Assembly (NCBI GenBank): GCA_020200675.1 | Contig: JAIVIG010000334.1 | Span: forward strand, 1 to 15,285 | Direction of reading: 5' to 3' | Length of the DNA: 15,285 nucleotides | Source: Actinomycetota bacterium | Lineage (GTDB): Bacteria; Actinomycetota; Rubrobacteria; Rubrobacterales; Rubrobacteraceae | Shown here: positions 6,345 to 11,657 of the stretch, piece by piece | Numbering within the stretch: position 1 is the stretch's first letter | Layout: the number at the start of each line of letters is the position of its first letter | Program-made: the position numbers and the translations under genes | Notes under the pieces: model-generated | Database searches by the model: none | Seen by the model: only the letters and a program-made list of their open reading frames with translations | Told to the model about the DNA's origin: nothing

Positions 6345-6353
6345 AGTATACCA
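6345..6353 (-). promoter_or_regulatory. Extended -10 promoter of the csp2 operon
   Basis: The minus strand reads TGGTATACT: extended -10 (TGG) with hexamer TATACT. No matching -35. The predicted start near 6338 gives a leader of about 104 nt. The csp3 promoter has TGGTATAAT at the equivalent place, and the leader sequence downstream is shared. Confidence 0.6.
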
Positions 6354-6360
6354 CGACCAA

Positions 6361-6389
6361 GGGCCAGGGTCCCGAATAGGTCCTGGCCC
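6361..6389 (-). terminator. Hairpin between the VOC gene and the csp2 promoter
   Basis: A perfect 8-bp stem, GGGCCAGG with CCTGGCCC, encloses a 13-nt loop. It lies downstream of the minus-strand VOC gene and just upstream of the csp2 promoter. Only a short T-run follows, so termination efficiency is uncertain. The 140 bp between it and the VOC stop hold nothing else I can name. Confidence 0.4.
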
Positions 6390-6530
6390 AGTAGTCATCA
6401 GGAACGCAAGTCGCTCGGATCGGGGACACTCAGCCCCGGACCAGCTGTGGCACGCACCCGACGAGACCGGTTCTTCCTGCCGGTTCTCACCGCGCACCGC
6501 TCGTGGCCGGCGATCCTCCGGCGGCGCGGG

Positions 6531-6952
6531 TCACGCTTTTCTGGTCGAGCCCAGAACCTCCAGGTAGTGCGGGTTGTACATGACGCCCAGGATGTTCCCA
6601 AACGGGTCGACCACCGACGCGGTGACGAACCCCCCCCGCCGCGGTCCGCGGGCGCCTCGTGCTCCTCCGCCCCCATGGATAGCAGCCTCTCGAGGGCCGC
6701 GGGAACGTCGTCGACGTGCCAGTACACTACGGCACCGGCCGGGCCCGTCGCCGAACCGCGGGGCGCGTAGCGGCTGTCGATCAGGCCGAGCTCGTGCTGG
6801 TAGTCGCCGAGGCGGAACTCCACGTATCCCGGGCGGCCGTCAGGCCCGGATCGTTCGAAGTACGGGTCTATGCCCAACAGCTCGGCGTACCACTTCTTTG
6901 CCGCCTCCAGATCAGCCGCCCAAAAACTGACGGTGGTGAGTCCCCGTAGCAT
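6531..6952 (-). pseudogene. VOC/glyoxalase-fold protein, frameshifted at a G8 tract
   Basis: ATG at 6952 has an excellent ribosome binding site (GGAGG in CGAGGAGGACGAAAG). The N-terminal two thirds is a vicinal-oxygen-chelate domain (LTTVSFWAADLEAAKKWYAE; YWHVDDVPAALERLLSMGAE). At 6630-6637 there are eight consecutive G on the coding strand, and the frame then becomes an Arg-rich shadow. Shifting frame recovers a normal VOC ending: FVTASVVDPFGNILGVMYNP, then HYLEVLGSTRKA and TGA at 6531. Nine (or six) G would restore a protein of about 140 residues. The family includes lactoylglutathione lyase, fosfomycin resistance and bleomycin-binding proteins; which one cannot be said. The single-base change in a homopolymer could be a sequencing error, a true null mutation or a phase-variable tract. 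It is divergent from the WYL regulator. Confidence 0.82.
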
Positions 6953-7024
6953 CTTTCGTCCTCCTCGTTCGCTTCCGTCGCCCCTTGAGGGTACCGGAGT
7001 AAGGGGTCATACTTGGTCCTAATT

Positions 7025-7046
7025 GGAAGAATTTCGGAAGATTTTT
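7025..7046. promoter_or_regulatory. Two direct repeats of GGAAGA, 11 bp apart, in the divergent VOC/WYL intergenic region
   Basis: GGAAGAATTTC (7025-7035) is followed directly by GGAAGATTTTT (7036-7046). The region 6953-7068 separates the two divergent genes, so it must hold both promoters. Repeats one helical turn apart suit an operator, perhaps for the WYL regulator. No strong -10/-35 pair was identified. Confidence 0.35.
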
Positions 7047-7068
7047 GGGTGGTTTGGAAGGAGGCGAG

Positions 7069-8037
7069 ATGCATCGTCCTACGGCCAGGGTGTTGACGGT
7101 CCTGGAGCTTTTGCAGGCGCGCAGGATGACGGGCGCGGAGCTTGCCAGAAAGCTGGAGGTGAACAGGCGCACGGTGCGCCGTTACATCCTGACGTTGCAG
7201 GATATGGGGATACCGGTGGAGGGGGAGCGGGGCCGGTATGGCGCCTACTCCTTGAGGCCGGGCTACAAGATGCCACCTTTGATGTTCACCAACGAGGAGG
7301 CGCTGGGGTTGTCGCTCGGGCTTCTGGCCGCGCGCCAGCTCGGTCTGTCGGGCGCGGCCCCGGCGGTCGAGGGTGCTTTGGCGAAGGTCGAGCGGGTAAT
7401 GCCCGAGGCCCTACGCGAGCGTCTGAGAGTGTTGGAGCAGACCGTCATCCTGTCGGTGGTGCCGCCCGCGACCCCACCGGATAGCGAAGTGGTCTCGGAA
7501 CTTGCCAGCGCGGTGGGCCAAAGACGGCAGGTCCGGTTACGCTACCGATCCGTCCGGCGCGAGGAGACCCGGAGGGTGGTGAATCCCTATGCCTTGCTGC
7601 AGAGGGAGGGGCGCTGGCATCTCTTCGGTCACTGCCACCTGCGGAAAGGCTTGCGCCTTTTCAGGCTCGACAGGATGCTCGAAGCAGAAGTTCTGGAAGA
7701 AGCCTTCGAGCGCCCTTCCGAACTGGACGCCCCGGAGGCGGTGCTCGGGGCGGTGGCGAACGCGCACGGACCGTGGGAGGTCGAGGTCCTGTTGAAGACG
7801 AGCATGGAGCGTGCCCGGGAGCAGGTAACGCCTATGTTGGCTGCCCTGGAAGAGGCGAAAGGAGGAGTGCTGATGCGCTGTACTGCGAACAACCTGGACG
7901 GGATGGCGCGCGTTTTAGCGGGACTTTTCTGCCCGTTCGTGGTGAAGAGCCCGCCCGAGCTCGGGGAAGCACTGGGACGCCACGCTGCGGAGCTCGCGCA
8001 GCTGGCAGAGCGCACAGGAGATAAGGTGACATCGTAA
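7069..8037 (+). CDS. HTH-WYL transcriptional regulator (YafY family)
   Basis: ATG 7069 has GGAGG at 7059-7063 (5-nt spacing) and is preferred to the upstream in-frame start at 7045. The product is 322 residues. Residues 1-60 form a winged HTH (RVLTVLELLQARRMTGAELA, then KLEVNRRTVRRYILTLQDMG). The middle contains the WYL domain (NPYALLQREGRWHLFGHCHL followed by FRLDRM), here with WHLF for the WYL triad. The C-terminal part from about 240 resembles the WCX extension (ANNLDGMARVLAGLFCPFVV). WYL regulators sense nucleotides or other ligands and usually control adjacent genes. Divergent placement with the VOC gene suggests that gene, and itself, as targets; that is inference. The gene is intact. 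Confidence 0.9.
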   Translation: MHRPTARVLTVLELLQARRMTGAELARKLEVNRRTVRRYILTLQDMGIPVEGERGRYGAYSLRPGYKMPPLMFTNEEALGLSLGLLAARQLGLSGAAPAVEGALAKVERVMPEALRERLRVLEQTVILSVVPPATPPDSEVVSELASAVGQRRQVRLRYRSVRREETRRVVNPYALLQREGRWHLFGHCHLRKGLRLFRLDRMLEAEVLEEAFERPSELDAPEAVLGAVANAHGPWEVEVLLKTSMERAREQVTPMLAALEEAKGGVLMRCTANNLDGMARVLAGLFCPFVVKSPPELGEALGRHAAELAQLAERTGDKVTS

Positions 8038-8058
8038 GAAACGCCAAAGTCCAGGGTT

Positions 8059-8091
8059 GTCCTCTTTGATAAGAGGACGGCAATTCTTGCC
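8059..8091 (+). terminator. Two tandem hairpins after the WYL gene
   Basis: GTCCTCTT-TGAT-AAGAGGAC (8059-8078) is a perfect 8-bp stem with a 4-nt loop. GGCAA-TTC-TTGCC (8079-8091) follows with no gap. Neither has a T-run on the plus strand, but together they are the only structure between the WYL stop and the convergent csp3 terminator. Confidence 0.45.
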
Positions 8092-8109
8092 ATTTATGAG
8101 TCTATACAT

Positions 8110-8144
8110 AAAAAAGAGCCGAAGACTCGAAGGTCTCCGGCCCT
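8110..8144 (-). terminator. Rho-independent terminator of csp3
   Basis: On the minus strand AGGGCCGGAGAC pairs with GTCTTCGGCTCT (12 bp, two G-T wobbles) over a six-base loop (CTTCGA), followed by six T. It starts 26 nt after the csp3 stop. Strong intrinsic terminator. Confidence 0.85.
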
Positions 8145-8169
8145 CACCATCTATGCGGTTACCGGCTGG

Positions 8170-8373
8170 TTAGGCCAGGGAGACGTTGTCCGCCTGCATG
8201 CCCTTCTGGCCACGGGTCGCCTCGTAGGAGACCTTGGCACCCTCTTCGAGCGACTTGAACCCGCTGCCTGCTATCCCGCTGTGATGAACGAAGAGGTCTT
8301 CGCCACCCTCGTCCGGGGAGATAAAGCCGTAGCCTTTATCGTCGTTGAACCACTTAACCGTTCCTTGGGCCAT
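8170..8373 (-). CDS. cspA: Canonical cold-shock protein CspA (Csp3)
   Basis: ATG at 8373 to the stop at 8170 gives 67 residues, the standard CspA length. It starts MAQGTVKWFNDDKGYGFISP, with RNP1 KGYGFI and RNP2 LFVHHSGI, and ends MQADNVSLA. All the expected nucleic-acid-binding aromatic residues are present, so it should act as a general single-stranded RNA chaperone. It has its own promoter (8489-8497), a leader of about 110 nt with a terminator-like hairpin (8417-8446) and a strong terminator (8110-8144). An in-frame open extension upstream is leader sequence rather than protein, since the leader is conserved with csp2 mainly at nucleotide level. Confidence 0.97.
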   Translation of the reverse strand: MAQGTVKWFNDDKGYGFISPDEGGEDLFVHHSGIAGSGFKSLEEGAKVSYEATRGQKGMQADNVSLA

Positions 8374-8416
8374 GTATTGGAGCCCACCTTTCTTGTTCCC
8401 GGGGCTCCACCGCAAT

Positions 8417-8446
8417 AAAAAAGCCGCTCCTCTTGTCGAGGGCGGC
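8417..8446 (-). promoter_or_regulatory. Terminator-like hairpin in the csp3 leader (candidate attenuator)
   Basis: On the minus strand GCGGC/GCCGC plus GAGG/CCTC make a 9-bp stem with one bulged base, followed by six T (8417-8422), 44 nt before the csp3 start. The upstream box (GTGACCGAA) and the downstream flank (TTTTTTATTGCG, then TGGAGCC) are shared with the csp2 leader, while the stem differs in length but keeps pairing. Confidence 0.7.
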
Positions 8447-8488
8447 GCTTCGGTCACCATAAAACCCACATCTTCGACTACATTATTA

Positions 8489-8497
8489 ATTATACCA
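8489..8497 (-). promoter_or_regulatory. Extended -10 promoter of csp3
   Basis: Minus strand TGGTATAAT: a perfect TATAAT with extended -10. No -35 seen. The predicted start near 8482 puts about 109 nt of leader before the ATG. Confidence 0.65.
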
Positions 8498-8552
8498 CAA
8501 TCGGGGGCGGAACCCCGCAGGATCCCAGCCCGACTCTGTAACCCGGCAACGG

Positions 8553-8775
8553 TTACCGGGTTAGGTGGGCTGGCTTCCACCTGTAGGAGCTGAGCACCTC
8601 TCTCAAGGGCTCGAGCATTCTTATCAACTCGGGAAGCCCTCGCTCCCGAGCTTGGCGCCTGAACTCCCAGAGAAGCCAATGCGTCTCCCACCACCAGTCC
8701 GTCGGTCGCGTACTCGGATTCGTAGTCGAAGAACAGCGTTAGCAAGCCTATGCGCCCCTCTATCGGCGGGTAGGC
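8553..8775 (-). pseudogene. Frameshifted remnant of an unknown gene
   Basis: On the minus strand two frames read as protein in succession. The first, AAYPPIEGRIGLLTLFFDYE then SEYATD, ends near 8697. The next frame continues WWWETHWLLWEFRRQARERG, LPELIRMLEPLREVLSSYRW and KPAHLTR to a stop at 8553. Both have a natural composition (aromatic, amphipathic), and their junction fits a single indel near 8697-8700. No start codon with a ribosome binding site is visible; the 5' end is lost near 8775, where another remnant begins on the opposite strand. Product unknown. Confidence 0.45.
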
Positions 8776-8778
8776 GGC

Positions 8779-8868
8779 CCGGAGCGCGAGGAAGGACGCG
8801 CGCTTCTGAGAAGTGCTCTGGAGAAGACCGGACAGCTAGACGAAGCCGAAAGGTTCCTCTCAGACTAG
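8779..8868 (+). pseudogene. C-terminal remnant of a paralogue of the 5011-5379 gene
   Basis: The frame PEREEGRALLRSALEKTGQL then DEAERFLSD and TAG matches the end of the 5011-5379 protein (EEREEGRALLKRALEKTGQL, then GEAEGLLGESS) at about 21 of 28 positions. Nothing upstream of 8779 matches, so only the last 30 codons survive. The nucleotide sequence has diverged too, arguing for an old duplication rather than a recent copy. Confidence 0.7.
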
Positions 8869-8879
8869 CCTCGCCGTGT

Positions 8880-8914
8880 GAGTGGAGAGTCGGGAAAACC
8901 CCTACTCCCCACTC
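8880..8914 (+). terminator. Imperfect hairpin after the remnant
   Basis: GAGTGG pairs with CCACTC, with inner GAGT/ACTC and GGG/CCC around an AAAA loop. It lies 11 bp after the remnant stop codon. No T-run follows, so it may be a relic terminator. Confidence 0.35.
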
Positions 8915-8940
8915 CGGCCGATCCTACAGGTTTCGATTTC

Positions 8941-8946
8941 TATGAT
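8941..8946 (+). promoter_or_regulatory. Possible -10 of the 72-residue membrane protein gene
   Basis: TATGAT, 49 bp upstream of the ATG at 8995, in the otherwise empty stretch 8915-8980. No clear -35. Confidence 0.3.
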
Positions 8947-8994
8947 CCTAGGGATAAAAGCAATTAGGGTTGGCCATACAAGAAGGGGAGCCAC

Positions 8995-9213
8995 ATGGAC
9001 GAGCAAACACAGCAGCGGCTAGAAACCCTCCTGGCAACAGGAATAGGCGTCCTCCTGAGCCGCCTGGTTGCCAAACGGTTTATCGAAGATCTCGTGCCCG
9101 AACAGAGGGGGATCAAAGACGACGTTTTGAGAGCAGCGCTAAGGGCAGGAACGACGGCGACTTCGGTCGTACTCGCCTCGGTAATCGTTCGGCGGGTGGC
9201 GCGAGGCCGTTAG
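8995..9213 (+). CDS. 72-residue small membrane-associated protein, hypothetical
   Basis: ATG 8995 has GGGGAG six bases upstream. The product is 72 residues: a hydrophilic start (MDEQTQQRLETLLATGIGVL), a middle with RFIEDLVPEQRGIKDDVLRA, and a hydrophobic C-terminal segment (TTATSVVLASVIVRRVARGR). The last helix is about 14 residues and flanked by arginines, so membrane association is likely but full spanning is uncertain. It is a single gene with a hairpin 30 bp downstream (9244-9275). No family recognised. Start site and codon pattern make it a real gene. Confidence 0.7.
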   Translation: MDEQTQQRLETLLATGIGVLLSRLVAKRFIEDLVPEQRGIKDDVLRAALRAGTTATSVVLASVIVRRVARGR

Positions 9214-9243
9214 GGGATCCGACGAGTTCTTGTTTGGTCGGCA

Positions 9244-9275
9244 GCGGACCGGAGCCCCGAAAGACCCCGGTCCGC
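9244..9275 (+). terminator. Perfect-stem hairpin after the 72-residue gene
   Basis: GCGGACCGG pairs perfectly with CCGGTCCGC (9 bp), with further CCCC/G-rich inner pairing possible. There is no T-run. It shares the 15-mer CCGGAGCCCCGAAAG with 10325-10339, which suggests a small repeated terminator-type element. Confidence 0.5.
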
Positions 9276-9361
9276 CAGAACCTAGGGCTAGAGAACTTGG
9301 GGTGCTGGTTCTTTCGATTCCTCTGGTTTTGGCGCGTTCCCCGCGGGTAGAGTGCGGACAC

Positions 9362-9379
9362 AGGGGCGTCCACGCCCCT
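9362..9379 (+). other. Leader hairpin before the PPOX-type gene
   Basis: AGGGGCG-TCCA-CGCCCCT is a perfect 7-bp stem with a 4-nt loop, ending about 17 bp before the ribosome binding site of the 9412 gene. It may be part of its 5' untranslated region. Confidence 0.4.
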
Positions 9380-9411
9380 CTTAAACCTGTAAAAGAGGAG
9401 GTGTACGAAGC

Positions 9412-9855
9412 ATGGCGGCTACCAAGAACGGCCCCGAGCTGCACCCGACCACGGAGGAGCTGGCGAATGGTCCGAACTACGGGGTGATCACCACGGTGCT
9501 ACCCAGCGGTAAATTGCAGAACCATTACATTTGGGTCGGTACCGACGGCGAGCGTCTCGTGGTCAACACCGAAGTACACCGCCAGAAGTTCAAGAACGTC
9601 GAGCGCGATCCCAGCGTTACGTTGACGATCCGGGACGAGCAAGACCCCTACCGCTACGCCGAAGTGCGCGGCGAGGTCGTCGAGGCGGTGAGGAGACAGG
9701 AGGCCCGGGACCATATCGACGAGCTTTCGCAGAAGTACACTGGCCAGGACTACAACCCCGACGACATAAAGAGCGAGCGGGTGATGCTGTGGATCGTACC
9801 TTCGCGGCAGACCGTCGTGGGTCCCGGGGAGCAGGAAGGGTCCCCCGCCTCTTAG
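9412..9855 (+). CDS. PPOX-fold (pyridoxamine-oxidase-like, F420-dependent class) protein
   Basis: ATG 9412 (GGAGG ten bases upstream) to TAG 9855 gives 147 residues, the usual size for single-domain split-barrel flavin/F420 proteins. The diagnostic stretch is NHYIWVGTDGERLVVNTEVH followed by RQKFKNVERDPSVTLTI: a strand, an [RK]xxKxxNxxRDPxVT cofactor-binding loop and the next strand. YAEVRGEVVEA and a helical segment (DHIDELSQKYTG) follow, then MLWIVPSRQTVV. Members reduce or oxidise small organics with F420 or FMN; the substrate is not predictable. The C-terminus is a short flexible tail. It is a single gene, preceded by a leader hairpin. F420 dependence is inferred from the family in actinobacteria. 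Confidence 0.85.
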   Translation: MAATKNGPELHPTTEELANGPNYGVITTVLPSGKLQNHYIWVGTDGERLVVNTEVHRQKFKNVERDPSVTLTIRDEQDPYRYAEVRGEVVEAVRRQEARDHIDELSQKYTGQDYNPDDIKSERVMLWIVPSRQTVVGPGEQEGSPAS

Positions 9856-9919
9856 CGGCCCGGAGGCCGCGTAGTCTTCTCGTCTGTGGCGTCTCTGGCA
9901 GCGAACCGGGGAGAGCGCG

Positions 9920-9955
9920 AAAAGGACCGGAGTCCCAGCGAAGCCAGGACCCCGG
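9920..9955 (-). terminator. Terminator of the DUF4383 gene, possibly bidirectional
   Basis: A 13-bp stem (9927-9939 with 9943-9955, three G-T wobbles when read on the minus strand) has a 3-4 nt loop around TTCG, followed on the minus strand by TCCTTTT. It lies 18 bp after the DUF4383 stop and 65 bp after the PPOX stop, so it may serve both genes. Confidence 0.6.
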
Positions 9956-9972
9956 CTTGGTCGGTCTTGCTA

Positions 9973-10284
9973 CTACGCCGAGGGGCTCTGCCTGGCGTCC
10001 ACCCTACCCCCGCCGGCGGAGGCGAAGTAGGCCCCGAACGCCGCCAGCGCGGTTACGATGTGCAGCACGTGATCCCACCCGTTAAGCGGCAGGAGTCCTC
10101 CCAGGAACGTCACGCCGAAGATCAACCCAAGCTCGAACAACGCCGTGTAAGCCACCCCGATCACAAGGGTGTAAGCTTTCGCGGCGGCGAGGTTCCGGTA
10201 GGTCGCCAATCCCGCCACCCCGATCAGGAGATGCGTCAGGCTATGCAACGCGTTGACAAAGAACAGGCCGAGCAACAACCCCAC
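9973..10284 (-). CDS. DUF4383-family membrane protein, N-terminally truncated
   Basis: The minus-strand frame from GTG 10284 gives 103 residues. It matches the second part of DUF4383 proteins: VNALHSLTHLLIGVAGLATY, KAYTLVIGVAYTALFELGLI and LPLNGWDHVLHIVTALAAFG, i.e. the conserved N-x-LH-x-x-x-HL and PLN-x-x-D-x-x-LH motifs and three membrane helices. Family members usually begin with another helix of about 25 residues (roughly 40 residues more). Here the frame closes with TGA 24-26 bp upstream of the GTG, no ribosome binding site is present and no helix is found in the other frames. It is therefore probably a truncated, possibly non-functional gene. Function of the family is unknown. Confidence 0.7.
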   Translation of the reverse strand: MGLLLGLFFVNALHSLTHLLIGVAGLATYRNLAAAKAYTLVIGVAYTALFELGLIFGVTFLGGLLPLNGWDHVLHIVTALAAFGAYFASAGGGRVDARQSPSA

Positions 10285-10324
10285 GAAGGAGCTGTCGGGA
10301 GTCTTGGCCCATCAACAGCAAAGG

Positions 10325-10376
10325 CCGGAGCCCCGAAAGGCGAGGAGCTAGAGGCCGGGCGCTCCAGGGGCTTTGG
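10325..10376 (+). repeat. Copy of the 15-mer hairpin element, upstream of 10434
   Basis: CCGGAGCCCCGAAAG (10325-10339) repeats the 15-mer at 9249-9263. Further on, GGGGC near 10367 can pair with GCCCC. The stretch 10285-10433 contains this element and no gene I can support. Confidence 0.4.
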
Positions 10377-10433
10377 CAGAGGCTGTTCAGGGGATAACTA
10401 TACAGGCGGCAAGAGAAACACCAGGGAGGTTGT

Positions 10434-10691
10434 GTGGACGCCCCGAAGATTCAAGCCGAAGGACAACTAGAGCGTGCCGGCAGCGCAAGGTACCAGTACG
10501 GTTCCCACGCCCTGGTCCCCTCGGGTGAGCGTGACGTTCGGTTTATCCTGAGAAGTGAGACCGTCCAGCTTAGGGAGTTCGAAGGGGAGCGCGTCCGGAT
10601 CAACGCGTCGTTGGTGGAAGGTTACCCGCCCAACGAAGGGGACGCCAAGCTCCTGGACGTCTTCTCGATAGTACTGCTCGATCAAGAGTAG
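10434..10691 (+). CDS. 85-residue beta-rich (OB-like) protein, hypothetical
   Basis: GTG 10434 follows GGGAGG with a short 4-nt spacing; the stop is TAG 10691. The product is 85 residues with no membrane helix. The pattern YQYGSHALVPSGERDVRFIL then RSETVQLREFEGERVRINAS and LLDVFSIVLLDQ alternates strands in the manner of small OB-fold domains (strand, RS-x-x-V-x-L, Y/F-x-G-x-x-V-x-V, GYP, L-x-V). This is a fold impression, not a family match. It precedes the DoxX-like gene by 39 bp and may be cotranscribed with it. Confidence 0.6.
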   Translation: MDAPKIQAEGQLERAGSARYQYGSHALVPSGERDVRFILRSETVQLREFEGERVRINASLVEGYPPNEGDAKLLDVFSIVLLDQE

Positions 10692-10730
10692 TATGGACCG
10701 TGAAATTTGTCGACTAATCGAGTTGCCGGC

Positions 10731-11120
10731 GTGGGTAGAGACGGAATCCCGGCTGCGCTACGAAGCGTAGCGCCCCGGGTGATCGCGGCGATGTTCCTCG
10801 GCAGCGGGGTGATCCACTTCGTCAAGCCACAGCCCTTTGTCTCGATAGTCCCCCGAATGCTCCCGAAGCCTCTGTGGATGGTCTATATGAGCGGAGCCGC
10901 GGAGCTCGTCTGCGCGGTCGGTTTGCTGGCGCGGGCACGCTGGTCTGGATCGGTAAGCGCCGCGCTGCTGGTTGCAGTACTACCCGCCAATGTTCGGCAC
11001 GCGCTGGACGTGACGGCGCGCTCGGAGAGCTCGGGCCGCTGGGAGGCCGTCCTGGCATGGGCACGCGTGCCGGTGCAGATCCCACTCATCTGGGCCGCGC
11101 TACAGAATCGTCGTGCATGA
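10731..11120 (+). CDS. DoxX-like membrane protein
   Basis: From GTG 10731 (or in-frame TTG 10707) to the stop at 11120 gives 129 residues. Four hydrophobic segments are visible. FLGSGVIHFVKPQPFVSIVP and YMSGAAELVCAVGLLARARW are the typical DoxX-like pattern (helix with H-F-x-x-P, then S-G-x-x-E). LLVAVLPANVRHALDVTARS and WARVPVQIPLIWAALQ form the last two. DoxX-like proteins are four-helix membrane proteins, some linked to redox or sulfur metabolism; the role here is unknown. No convincing ribosome binding site marks the start. A terminator follows directly. Confidence 0.8.
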   Translation: MGRDGIPAALRSVAPRVIAAMFLGSGVIHFVKPQPFVSIVPRMLPKPLWMVYMSGAAELVCAVGLLARARWSGSVSAALLVAVLPANVRHALDVTARSESSGRWEAVLAWARVPVQIPLIWAALQNRRA

Positions 11121-11150
11121 AGGGTCACCACCCTCGCTTTCCTTCTTCTT
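11121..11150 (+). terminator. Terminator of the DoxX-like gene
   Basis: AGGGT-CACC-ACCCT (11121-11134) directly after the stop codon is followed by a pyrimidine-rich CGCTTTCCTTCTTCTT. The stem is short but well placed. From 11151 to 11304 I see no gene, only a small GAGCCG/CGGCTC hairpin near 11200. Confidence 0.5.
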
Positions 11151-11304
11151 CCTCCTGAAGACGAGGTGTCTTCCTCTTCTCGATTATCCCTTTGGCCGAA
11201 GTAGGTCCCGAGCCGTTACGCTCCGGCTCACCCCGACTTTCGCCTGGCCTCCACGAAAGCGGATTCCGTCGTCGCCTGCACCACGTCCGGGCGGTGGAAT
11301 GAGC

Positions 11305-11338
11305 AAAAAACGGAGGCCCCGCGAAGCCAGGCCCCCGG
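11305..11338 (-). terminator. Rho-independent terminator of the 76-residue gene
   Basis: On the minus strand a GC-rich stem (CGG-GGCC with GGCC-CCG, tip TTCG) is followed by six T (11305-11310), 29 bp after the stop of the 11367-11597 gene. It shares GCGAAGCCAGG with the terminator at 9920-9955. Confidence 0.7.
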
Positions 11339-11366
11339 CCCGGTAGTTGGCGAAGAGAGGGTCTTG

Positions 11367-11597
11367 CTAGCCCTCGTCGGTCCTGTGGCGCCAAACCTCG
11401 TCGGTGAGGTAGCCGCAGAAGAAGCCCCCGACCTCTTCAGAACCCGGATCCTTGCGGTAGAGGAATCCTCCGGGGGTGAAGTAGTAGGTCTTCCCGTCGA
11501 GCGTGAACTCCTTGTAGGGGGTCAGGTTCTCATCCGGGTAGTTCTCCAGATCTTCGAGGCGCTCGAGGATGCCCTCGGCCACGTAATCCTGCTGCAT
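11367..11597 (-). CDS. 76-residue soluble protein, hypothetical
   Basis: ATG at 11597 to TAG 11367 encodes 76 residues, preceded by AAGGGA. The sequence opens MQQDYVAEGILERLEDLENY and contains the aromatic stretch FTLDGKTYYFTPGGFLYRKD, then SEEVGGFFCGYLTDEVW. It is acidic, with no signal or membrane helix; the middle looks like a short beta-hairpin. No family recognised. Its upstream region holds two perfect 11-bp direct repeats and a -10 box (11639-11679), so regulated expression is likely. A strong terminator follows. It stands alone between the DoxX-like gene and the metallophosphoesterase. Confidence 0.7.
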   Translation of the reverse strand: MQQDYVAEGILERLEDLENYPDENLTPYKEFTLDGKTYYFTPGGFLYRKDPGSEEVGGFFCGYLTDEVWRHRTDEG

Positions 11598-11638
11598 CTT
11601 CGTATACCGTCCCTTTCTCGGGGGCTCTTACCGACAAG

Positions 11639-11644
11639 AGAATA
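11639..11644 (-). promoter_or_regulatory. -10 box of the 76-residue gene
   Basis: Minus strand TATTCT, 42 bp before the start codon. The 11-bp direct repeats (11658-11679) end 13 bp upstream of it, where an activator would take the place of a -35. Confidence 0.4.
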
Positions 11645-11657
11645 TTCGCCCTTTGTG

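Noticed and set aside
8170..8745. 191-residue frame that ends in the CspA sequence
   Set aside because: It fuses the leader and the remnant with csp3. The leader has a promoter, a hairpin and a start codon with normal CspA length, so the extension is not protein.
10693..10770. Short ORF MDREICRLIELPAWVE... before the DoxX-like gene
   Set aside because: It looks protein-like but has no ribosome binding site, is only about 25 codons, and overlaps the DoxX-like frame.
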